Shown: positions 19,536 to 26,788 of the stretch, one piece after another
Layout of the letters: the number at the start of each line of letters is the position of its first letter
Numbering within the stretch: position 1 is the stretch's first letter
Assembly (NCBI GenBank): GCA_020850315.1
Contig: JADZEY010000027.1
Location: 1 to 52,044 of the forward strand
DNA length: 52,044 nucleotides
Direction: 5' to 3'
Source: Armatimonadota bacterium
GTDB lineage: Bacteria; Bacteroidota; Ignavibacteria; OLB7
Notes under the pieces: generated by a model
Database searches by the model: none
Seen by the model: only the letters and a program-made list of their open reading frames with translations
Told to the model about the DNA's origin: nothing
Position numbers and translations under genes: made by a program

Positions 19536-21791
19536 TTATTTATGGACAATGATCTTGTGGCTGACAGTTCGATTATTGACCGTAGCAGTTATGAAATACG
19601 TCCCTGATGATAGGGTGGAAGTCTCCAATATCCCCTCCCAACCAAATGCTGACCTTTTTATTTGGCCATCTACATTTAGCACTTCTTGACCAAGAACATC
19701 CATAACCCGCAATGTTATGGAAGAGGTGTTTGTTCCGGAAACCGTTATCCTTACTTGATCGCCCCAATGAGTAATACTGGGGAATACCTGCAATTCCATA
19801 TCTGTGGTGGTCGTAGTAGGTGCATCAACATTGCTGAGACGTTCTGGAAATTCACGGCGAAGAATTACTCCATATCCTGTAATTATCACCGTTCGTTGGT
19901 CAGGAAGTAATTCAATATTGAGGAAATCTACATTTTTATCAGTCGAAAAATTATACGGCCAAGCCCGCTCTGATTTCCATGTTTTCCCGCTATCGGTTGT
20001 CACATAAATTGAAGCATGATTGCCAACAGCATATCCTAATGCAGGATTGAAAAACTGAATATCAACCAATATGCCATCCTCAGTAATTGTTGAATCCCAC
20101 GTTTTGCCACCGTCGGTTGTCCGGTAGAGTATCCCTTCTTTTTGCGAAGGTCCAACAGCAGAATGTCGTCCAGTAACAAATCCATGATGTTTGTCAATAA
20201 AATAAAATCCTGAAATCCTTCTCTCATCGCCAATCGTTTCCAATATTGGCTGCCATGTCTTTCCACTATCATCACTACGATAAATACGATCAGCATCTGC
20301 TCGGGAGCCAAAGCAAAACAGAGTTTTTTCGGAAATAATGAAGATATTGCCAATAAGCGATGGCCAATTTAGCGATGTAGATTTCCATGTTAATCCTCCA
20401 TCCGTTGTTTTGTAGAGTAAAGCATCTGCTGAAAAAAAACCTAATAATGGAGTGATAAATCTAAAATCCCAAAGCCGATGATAGTCGCGATCAATTTTTA
20501 CATTAAATGATTCCCAGCTGTTTCCTGCGTTAGTAGTACGATAAAATTCATAATAATTATTATCTCCAGCCATGATCCCTGTTTTTGTATCGAAAAAATG
20601 TGCTTTAAGGAAATTAGTTGCATACACCCAGCCATAATACTTCCACGTTATACCACGGTCGGTGCTTCGTAACCATGCTGCATTAAACAGTGTGTTCGGT
20701 ATTACTCCAGTATCCTTGTCAGCAAAGGCTACATTTATCATCCGTGCATCACCATAGTTTGGAATAGTGATAATTGCATTGGAAATAGCACTCCATGTTT
20801 TCCCAACATCCTTGCTTTGTGCTACCGTCCCCAGTGTCCCACCTGCTATCACCACTCCTGAACTATCTATGGCAATATCCAAAAGATACATCGGGGCAGT
20901 AGCTGCAATGGTCTGTGGCGTTGATGCCACCCATGTTTTTCCGCTATCAACCGTGCGGGCAAGAATCGTATTCTTTGCGGAGGTCACGAATCCACTAATC
21001 ACAATCACTGTTGTTGGATCGGCCATTGCAAGGTTTACTGGTACGGTGCTGGCAGGAAGCGGCGAACAAGAAATCCACGTTTCTCCAGAATTTGTTGTGC
21101 GCATCACAACCCCTTGCTCCGAACAGATAAATCCATACACTGAATCGCTAAACGCCACTCCTATCCAGCGCTGATTGGTATCCTGATGGACGATGCTCCA
21201 TATGGTTCCACTATCACTGCTTTTATACACTCGCCCGCTATCGCCGATAATAAAACCCAATCTAGGGCTTGGAAACGCCACGCGACGTATCACTCGTTGT
21301 GGAATCGTGGCTACGCGCTCCCAATCAAGCCCCCGATTGTTTGTTCGCATTATTCCACCGTCGGCAGCAATGATATATCCTGTGCTCTCCGATGCAGCAA
21401 CGACTGTGTAATAATTCTGCTTACCAGATAGAGAAGGTACTGGTTTCCACATCATACCTCCATCGTTTGTTCGGATAACGGTTCCGCTATCTCCTATGGC
21501 AATTCCTTCTTCTTCGGTAAATAATGCTACGCTATAAAGGTTTTTTCGTGTTCCGCTGTTTGGCAACTGCCACGTTGCTCCTTTATCGCTTGAGCGTAGC
21601 ATCTCTCCATACGCACCAACGGTCAGGATGATGGAACCACGCATAGCCACGCCATACATATCTACTCCTACACGATGCCATTGAGCGACGATTGTAGAAG
21701 TAGCCAAGAAAATCATTAGACAGACAATGTTGCCTTGCCTCCGTTGTGCAACGAAGGCAAGACAAGCATAAAAACAACTGAGTATTATCAT
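19536..21791 (-). CDS. Secreted BNR/YCF48-like protein with T9SS sorting domain (AT-rich)
   Basis: 751 residues. A signal/anchor-like hydrophobic N-terminus (NIVCLMIFLATSTIVAQW) leads into about 600 residues of YCF48/BNR blades (SSDKGATW, RTNDGGMMW, SSDSGTIW, RTTNSGETW, KTTDGGLTW, RSDDSGKTW, TTDSGKTW). The last 85 residues are a T9SS type A sorting domain (MELQVFPSITHWGDQVRI, LRVMDVLGQEVLNVDGQ, LSSGTYFITA, ending IIVHK). Its ATG overlaps the stop of the upstream gene by 4 bases (ATGA), so the two are translationally coupled. Codons are clearly AT-richer than in the other BNR genes here, suggesting different ancestry or transfer. Function beyond surface display is unknown. Confidence 0.92.
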   Translation of the reverse strand: MIILSCFYACLAFVAQRRQGNIVCLMIFLATSTIVAQWHRVGVDMYGVAMRGSIILTVGAYGEMLRSSDKGATWQLPNSGTRKNLYSVALFTEEEGIAIGDSGTVIRTNDGGMMWKPVPSLSGKQNYYTVVAASESTGYIIAADGGIMRTNNRGLDWERVATIPQRVIRRVAFPSPRLGFIIGDSGRVYKSSDSGTIWSIVHQDTNQRWIGVAFSDSVYGFICSEQGVVMRTTNSGETWISCSPLPASTVPVNLAMADPTTVIVISGFVTSAKNTILARTVDSGKTWVASTPQTIAATAPMYLLDIAIDSSGVVIAGGTLGTVAQSKDVGKTWSAISNAIITIPNYGDARMINVAFADKDTGVIPNTLFNAAWLRSTDRGITWKYYGWVYATNFLKAHFFDTKTGIMAGDNNYYEFYRTTNAGNSWESFNVKIDRDYHRLWDFRFITPLLGFFSADALLYKTTDGGLTWKSTSLNWPSLIGNIFIISEKTLFCFGSRADADRIYRSDDSGKTWQPILETIGDERRISGFYFIDKHHGFVTGRHSAVGPSQKEGILYRTTDGGKTWDSTITEDGILVDIQFFNPALGYAVGNHASIYVTTDSGKTWKSERAWPYNFSTDKNVDFLNIELLPDQRTVIITGYGVILRREFPERLSNVDAPTTTTTDMELQVFPSITHWGDQVRITVSGTNTSSITLRVMDVLGQEVLNVDGQIKRSAFGWEGILETSTLSSGTYFITATVNNRTVSHKIIVHK

Positions 21792-22759
21792 TTTTGTTGT
21801 TGTCGGGTGCGAGTAGTGTTCTGTGAGTTTTTTTGCTTCTGACGAGAACCCTTTGAGGGGGGCTGGGTTACAACCCTCTGCTTTGTTTGTTGAGCAGTAT
21901 TGCTTTTTTGTTCTGATTGAATTTTCTCCGACATTGCTGGGCTACCGCCAATTATTCCATTGCCTGTGGTGTCACACGGTGGCAACGGAGGGTTTGGTGG
22001 AGGCGGTGGGCCTGGGCATACAGGATAGCAGCCGTAGATAGGAACGTTTGTGATTTTACATTCTTCGGTATAAACCGAGGCGACAAGGTGCGGTTTTACC
22101 TTATAAGTTGTGCTATCAATGCTATCGCAACAGACATGATAGACATCTATACATACGCCATCAACCCCACAATCAACAGCACGATAGGAAAGGATGCTAT
22201 CGTTTTCATCATAAACAGGAAATGTTCTAAAACAGGATTTCCATGAAGTTCGCCATTCTGGATATAATGCTGGACAAGGGCACTCAGGATGTGCTTCACA
22301 AAGGGGATTACAGAGCATTGTGCATGGGAAGCATTGCGGGTTTGCCTTCATTAGTTCGAGTCCTATTTGCCTCATTTCTTGTGCAGTTAATGTACAAGTG
22401 TCATCTAAATCAGTAATCGCCTTTATTAAAAATTGCGATTTGGGCCCCAAAGTATCTAAAGGATCAGGAAAACAATAGTGAACTGTGAATGTATCAGGTT
22501 TGTTGATATCTGGCCGACATCGTAATGGTAACGTAATTCTGATAGTGTCCGTAAGCCAACCAAATCCACACCAATAGGGTGATTTAAATTTGATAGTATC
22601 AGTAGTATCACAACCGATATACGGTTCGGGGAATGGCGATTTGGGCAACGGTGCTGCTACGGAGGAATAGGTCCAAACAATCCAGAGTACGCAAGCTGGC
22701 ACACAGATATAAGCCCAATACCTGTGCAGGATGTGGCGAAAACGCGGTAACCGATTCAT
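21788..22759 (-). CDS. Cys-rich exported protein with Pro-rich and Gln/Lys-rich tail
   Basis: 323 residues, not recognised. It begins with a basic segment and one hydrophobic stretch (YWAYICVPACVLWIVWTYSS), a signal anchor or uncleaved signal. The body has more than 20 cysteines in short clusters (NPQCFPCTMLCNPLCEAHPE, CPCPALYPEW, VYHVCCDSIDS, YGCYPVCPGP), which suggests many disulfides or metal binding outside the cytoplasm. A Pro run (PPPPPNPPLPPC) separates it from a disordered basic Gln/Lys/Ser tail of about 70 residues. It is the first gene of a two-gene operon with the BNR/T9SS gene (4-base overlap) and is preceded by an AGGTGA ribosome site. It may be a partner of the BNR protein; that is inference from coupling only. 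Confidence 0.85.
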   Translation of the reverse strand: MNRLPRFRHILHRYWAYICVPACVLWIVWTYSSVAAPLPKSPFPEPYIGCDTTDTIKFKSPYWCGFGWLTDTIRITLPLRCRPDINKPDTFTVHYCFPDPLDTLGPKSQFLIKAITDLDDTCTLTAQEMRQIGLELMKANPQCFPCTMLCNPLCEAHPECPCPALYPEWRTSWKSCFRTFPVYDENDSILSYRAVDCGVDGVCIDVYHVCCDSIDSTTYKVKPHLVASVYTEECKITNVPIYGCYPVCPGPPPPPNPPLPPCDTTGNGIIGGSPAMSEKIQSEQKSNTAQQTKQRVVTQPPSKGSRQKQKNSQNTTRTRQQQK

Positions 22760-22797
22760 GCAATCACCTTTAATGAGTTGTGGTTATGAAGGAATAT

Positions 22798-22816
22798 GAA
22801 GCATAGGCTATGCTTC
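22798..22816. promoter_or_regulatory. Perfect palindrome, candidate operator
   Basis: GAAGCATAGGCTATGCTTC has perfect 9-base arms around a single central base. It lies just downstream of the predicted start of the leftward operon and 83 bases before the XRE regulator gene, a suitable site for repression by a dimeric HTH protein. It could instead be a small attenuator hairpin. Confidence 0.5.
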
Positions 22817-22833
22817 ACGGGGGGCAGACAGGG

Positions 22834-22864
22834 TAAAGATAATTATACTGCTGACAACGGTCAA
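22834..22864 (-). promoter_or_regulatory. Promoter of the Cys-rich/BNR operon, TTG-N20-TATCTTTA
   Basis: On the minus strand TTG (22864-22862) is followed after exactly 20 bases by TATCTTTA (22841-22834). This is one base off TAnnTTTG and has the same spacing as the lon promoter. The predicted start near 22827 lies just before the palindrome. Confidence 0.55.
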
Positions 22865-22898
22865 CATTTTTTTTCACCTGTGCCAATAGCTTTTTGGT

Positions 22899-23183
22899 AT
22901 GGGGAAGCAACGGCGGCCAAGCGGCCGTGATGAGGCAGTTCCCGGCTTAGAACAGGCTCTTAGTAATATCATTAAAGAGCATCGTCAAGCTAAAGGGGTG
23001 TCTCAGCAAGAGTTATCGTATCGGACGGGGCTTGATCGGTCGTTCATTTACCTGATAGAAACAGGGATGAGGCGACCTTCTGTTGCTACCCTTTTTTTGA
23101 TTGCCAGTGCTCTGGGTGTCTATCCTTCCCAACTTATTCAAGAGCTTGAACGCAGAGTAAACATGGATGATATTGGAGCTTAA
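22899..23183 (+). CDS. XRE-family HTH transcriptional regulator
   Basis: 94 residues, a minimal single-domain Cro/C1-type regulator. The HTH spans about residues 20-75: LSNIIKEHRQAKGVSQQELS, then YRTGLDRSFIYLIETGMRRP (recognition helix), then SVATLFLIASALGVYPSQLI. There is no sensor or protease domain. It is transcribed away from the Cys-rich/BNR operon across a 139-base region containing the palindrome at 22798-22816, so I infer that it controls that operon and perhaps itself. Similar small XRE proteins accompany restriction-modification systems and mobile elements. No methylase or nuclease is present here. Confidence 0.92.
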   Translation: MGKQRRPSGRDEAVPGLEQALSNIIKEHRQAKGVSQQELSYRTGLDRSFIYLIETGMRRPSVATLFLIASALGVYPSQLIQELERRVNMDDIGA

Positions 23184-23534
23184 GAATTTTGGCTCATCTT
23201 AAAGTTGGCGAGCACGTTACTCCAATGGTGTATCCTATGCCAGATTAGGGCGACACTTTGGGCTTTCGTGGTTCGGCCTCGTTGCGTCTGGGCGTAGAGT
23301 ATTGTTCAGTTATTCCAGTACTTAACTTAGAAGCCGTTTGGATTTTCTCCGGAGCAATTGCGTATGGGGCGAATCACCGCCGGAACCGCTGTTTTGGAGC
23401 CAGTATCGGTGCAAAATTCATGGGCGTTACCCAGGCAAATGGTTAAAAAATCGTAGAACCTCTTGGATAATTCCTTCATGCACTGCTTACCACGCTCCCA
23501 TTTCTCAATCCCAAACAGCTTCTTAGATCACTTC
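23184..23534. repeat. Gene-free gap with degenerate intergenic repeat, copy B
   Basis: No gene is supported. Bases 23190-23242 (GGCTCATCTTAAAGTTGGCG...) match 19140-19192 in the same orientation with scattered substitutions, and 23248-23305 (GGGCGACACTTTGGGCTTTC, CGTCTGGGCGTAG) resembles a second block of copy A. The two copies bracket the AT-rich cassette. Confidence 0.5.
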
Positions 23535-24596
23535 CTATTTCTTCTTCCCTTTTTTTTTCCCCCCTTTTGGCGGCGTTGTTGCCGGAAACAGTTTTTTGAT
23601 TGCTGAATTTTTGCTGGCGCGCCCAAGCTCCGCCGCCGATACTCCATCGCTGGCCTTCACCAAGGGGTCGGCGTTTAGCCGGAGGAGCTCGCGGCAGGTT
23701 GCTTCAAACCCGGCGGCAATCGCGTGATGGAGCGGGGTGCGCCCAGCTTTATCGGTGGCGTTGATGTTTGCCCCAGCATTTGCCAAGCCAGCAACCGCCG
23801 ATGCCAATCCTGCCGATACCGTGGTGTGAAGTGGCGTTGCGCCGTTGGTGTCGGGTGCGTTCACGTTTGCGTTGCGGGCAACAAGCAACCGAACAACGGA
23901 ATCGTTGCGGGCATAGTGAAGCGCCGTTCGCGCCAGATTGTCGCGCTTGTTCGGGTCGAACCCTTTTTCTACCAACTGCTGCACCGCTTGCGGCGTGTTG
24001 GCTGCGGCCCAATGGAGTGCGGTGTGGCCAGTGTTATCCTTTGCTCCCAAGTCGGCACCACGTTCAATGAACCAACCCACCATTGCTGCCGAACCGGATC
24101 GCGCCGCGCGCAGCAGCGGTGTCATCCCCTCGTGATCCCGAAGCTCCAGTTTTGCAAATTTTTCGTACAGCATCTCCGCCAATCCGGGCCGCCCACGCTC
24201 GGCAATGTAATGGAGCGGTGCCGAGCCGGTTTTGTCCTGGTCATCCAGTGGGATATGGTAGCGAGTAAGCAGCCGTGCAATTTCTGAGTGGGCAACAAAG
24301 TGGAGCGGGGTCATGCCGTTGTTTGCAACCGCTTTGGGGTTGGCATCGTGGTCCAGAAGGTAGCGGGTCATGCCAATCTGCGTTGTGCGGACCGCGTGGT
24401 GCAGCGGGGTTAGCCCTTCGGAATCGGGGTGGTTCACCTCATCCGGCTGAGTCTTCAGGATAGCCCGAACAGCATCAATATCCTCCTTCTTCACAGCATC
24501 AATAATCGCTTGTGCCAACGCCCCTTCCGATGCCGCAAGTATCAGCGCGATCAGAAGCAAGCAGAACCGAGTGGTTGTTGTTTTCGTGGTAGTCAA
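23535..24596 (-). CDS. Exported ankyrin-repeat protein
   Basis: 353 residues. A signal peptide (FCLLLIALILAASEGALAQ) is followed by about nine ankyrin repeats carrying the G-x-TPLHxA signature (SEGLTPLHHAV, NNGMTPLHFVA, KTGSAPLHYIA, NTGHTALHWAA, TNGATPLHTTV, KAGRTPLHHAI). The C-terminus is a disordered Lys/Gly-rich tail (PPKGGKKKGKKK). Bacterial exported ankyrin proteins usually bind proteins in the periplasm or at the surface, and some protect against oxidants; nothing here identifies a partner. It lies 134 bases downstream of a second, shorter ankyrin protein in the same orientation, probably a paralogue. Confidence 0.9.
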   Translation of the reverse strand: MTTTKTTTTRFCLLLIALILAASEGALAQAIIDAVKKEDIDAVRAILKTQPDEVNHPDSEGLTPLHHAVRTTQIGMTRYLLDHDANPKAVANNGMTPLHFVAHSEIARLLTRYHIPLDDQDKTGSAPLHYIAERGRPGLAEMLYEKFAKLELRDHEGMTPLLRAARSGSAAMVGWFIERGADLGAKDNTGHTALHWAAANTPQAVQQLVEKGFDPNKRDNLARTALHYARNDSVVRLLVARNANVNAPDTNGATPLHTTVSAGLASAVAGLANAGANINATDKAGRTPLHHAIAAGFEATCRELLRLNADPLVKASDGVSAAELGRASKNSAIKKLFPATTPPKGGKKKGKKK

Positions 24597-24730
24597 CAGA
24601 GGTTGTGCAAGGTTAGTGGAACAATCAAAACCACAAGGGTGCAGAAGCGGTTGTTCCTTTTGGCGATTGCTTCCTTGCGCCCCTATGGTTTCGTATTTCT
24701 GTCTGAATTTTCTTCCCCTTCTGCGTAACT

Positions 24731-25495
24731 CTACTTCGCCCCCTGCAACACAGCTTGGCGGAACGCCCGAATCTGCTGCATATCCACCGTGAAGCCGTCG
24801 GCAGCTTTAATTGTTGGATCGGCTCCGGCGGCAATCAACGCTTCGGCAAGCTCCATCCGCACGCTAAACCCAGCAAAGTGAAGCGGGGTGAACCCATACC
24901 ATTTCTCCACTGCGTTCAGATCGGCACCGTAGCTGGCCAGCAGCTTGGCCATATCGGCGCGGTTGCCGGACCAGGTCTCGTGAAGCGGGGTGATCTGCTG
25001 CACCTTCGATCGGGCGTTGACGTTGGCCCCATGTTGCAGCAGAAGCTCGGCATTGGTCAGCGTTCCGCGAAGCGCGGCCCAATGGAGTGGCGTTAGTCCG
25101 TCGTTGGTTGCGGCGTTGGGGCTAGCGCGGCGGGCAAGCAAGTGGCGGATCACAAGCTCATGATCATTCTGGACGGCAAGGTACAACGGCGTTGCGCCGA
25201 AGGTATCGCGAGCATCAACGGCAGCTTTGTTCGATAGCAGGAAGGTGACAACATCAATGCGCCCTTCGGCGGCGGCGGCGTGCAGCGGTGTGCGCCCGCT
25301 GGCATCGGCTTGGTTGATGGATGCTTTGTTGATAGCCGCCATCTGCTGGACGGTGGCAAGATCCCCGGCGGCGGCAGCGTGGTGGATAGATTGTGTGGCC
25401 GATTGCCCGGCAGCGGTTGCTAATCCGCACAGGGCGATTGCCCCGGTCATCAATGCTTGGCGCAGCATGTTGTTCGTTCTGTTGGTCATGCTCAT
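24731..25495 (-). CDS. Exported ankyrin-repeat protein, paralogue of neighbour
   Basis: 254 residues from the ATG at 25495 (or 25489). The frame is open back to 25936, but that extension lies antisense to the epimerase gene and does not look like protein, while the chosen start gives a signal peptide (MLRQALMTGAIALCGLATAA, then GQS). About six ankyrin repeats follow (ASGRTPLHAAA, TFGATPLYLAV, NDGLTPLHWAA, VQQITPLHETW, WYGFTPLHFAG). It probably shares a transcript with the ankyrin gene 134 bases downstream. Its likely role is a periplasmic protein-binding scaffold; the partner is unknown. Confidence 0.9.
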   Translation of the reverse strand: MSMTNRTNNMLRQALMTGAIALCGLATAAGQSATQSIHHAAAAGDLATVQQMAAINKASINQADASGRTPLHAAAAEGRIDVVTFLLSNKAAVDARDTFGATPLYLAVQNDHELVIRHLLARRASPNAATNDGLTPLHWAALRGTLTNAELLLQHGANVNARSKVQQITPLHETWSGNRADMAKLLASYGADLNAVEKWYGFTPLHFAGFSVRMELAEALIAAGADPTIKAADGFTVDMQQIRAFRQAVLQGAK

Positions 25496-25669
25496 CTTCT
25501 CGGAAATTGTGTTTGTTGGACGTTTTCGGTTGGCCGCCCTTTGTAAACTCGCGCTTCTGCGGGTTGAATGCAATAGCCGGAAAAATTTTCTGCAACCCGT
25601 ATTGCTTCGGGGCGTAGCGGCCAGCCCAATTCTGCACCTTCCAACATAAACCACATTTCCAATTTCACA

Positions 25670-26671
25670 ATGGACCTTCTCATCATTGGCGGAAGCATCT
25701 TTCTTGGCAAACATCTCACCCAGCAAGCGATTGCGCGGGGCCACTCCGTCACGCTCTTCAACCGGGGAATCCACAACCCCGACTTGTTCCCAGAAGCGGA
25801 AAAAATCAAAGGGGATCGCAACAGCGATTGCTCCCTTCTTGCCGGGCGGAAGTGGGATGCAGTGATTGACACTTGCGGATCGTTCCCCCGGCAAATCCGG
25901 ATGGTGATGGATGCGGTTGCGGGGAATATCGGCCATTATACCTTCATCTCAAGCATCAGCGCGTTCAGCGATTTCAGCAAGCCGGGGATGGATGAAACCG
26001 GACCCGTTGGCACACTGGAAGATGAGACAGTGGAGGAAGTGACGTTTGAAAACTACGGCCCGCTGAAAGTCCTGTGCGAACGTGCCGTTACCGAAGCAAT
26101 GCCTGGGCGCGCGCTGAACATCCGCCCCGGGCTGATCGTTGGGCGCGATGACTGGAGCGACCGATTCAGCTACTGGCCCCGCCGGATTGCTGGTGGCGGG
26201 GAAGTGCTGGTCCCCGGAAAACCGGAAGCCCCAGTCCAGATTATTGATGTGGAAGACCTTGCCGCATGGACGTTGACAATGGCCGAGCAAGGGAGCAGCG
26301 GGCTGTACAGTGCCACCGGCCCCGATCATGAATTGACGATGGCTGATGTTGTGGAAGCGTGCAAGAACGCCAGCGGAAGCGATGCGGCCTTTACTTGGAT
26401 CCCGGATGATTTTTTGCTTGCTGAACAGGTAGGCCAATGGATGGAGCTTCCGCTCTGGATTGCCGAAGACCCCGCAATGGCCGGTTTTTCGCAAGTGGAT
26501 TGCGGGCGTGCAATCCGCGACGGCCTACGGTTCCGCCCCCTTTCCGAAACCGTTCGTGCAGTGCTGGAGTGGAGCGCGACGCTTCCACCAGACCGCCAAC
26601 CCCGCGCCGGAATGGCCCGCGAACGTGAGCGTGAGTTGCTGGCGAAGTGGAAGGAAGGGAAGGCTGAGTAA
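25670..26671 (+). CDS. NAD-dependent epimerase/reductase (extended SDR)
   Basis: 333 residues. The N-terminal Rossmann motif is GGSIFLG (residues 7-13), a variant of GxxGxxG. The catalytic pair is YxxxK at Tyr129/Lys133 (NYGPLK), preceded by a Ser-rich strand (YTFISSISAFSD). This fits atypical extended SDRs of the NAD-dependent epimerase/dehydratase family, which act on nucleotide sugars or isoprenoid-like substrates; the substrate cannot be assigned. The start follows an A-rich leader without a clear ribosome site. It is divergent from the ankyrin pair and convergent with the PgpH-like gene. Confidence 0.9.
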   Translation: MDLLIIGGSIFLGKHLTQQAIARGHSVTLFNRGIHNPDLFPEAEKIKGDRNSDCSLLAGRKWDAVIDTCGSFPRQIRMVMDAVAGNIGHYTFISSISAFSDFSKPGMDETGPVGTLEDETVEEVTFENYGPLKVLCERAVTEAMPGRALNIRPGLIVGRDDWSDRFSYWPRRIAGGGEVLVPGKPEAPVQIIDVEDLAAWTLTMAEQGSSGLYSATGPDHELTMADVVEACKNASGSDAAFTWIPDDFLLAEQVGQWMELPLWIAEDPAMAGFSQVDCGRAIRDGLRFRPLSETVRAVLEWSATLPPDRQPRAGMARERERELLAKWKEGKAE

Positions 26672-26788
26672 CTCACCTTACGCAGAGCCATGCTGGAGTC
26701 CGGGGGGCGCGAGTATCGGCTGGCTCAGGCTGTGTGTACTCTGTGTTCTGCTTCATCGGGGCGCGGCTACCTGCCCGCCGCGGTTGTT

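Noticed and set aside
24731-25936. Long ankyrin ORF reaching to 25936
   Set aside because: The extension is antisense to the epimerase gene; the signal peptide begins at 25495.
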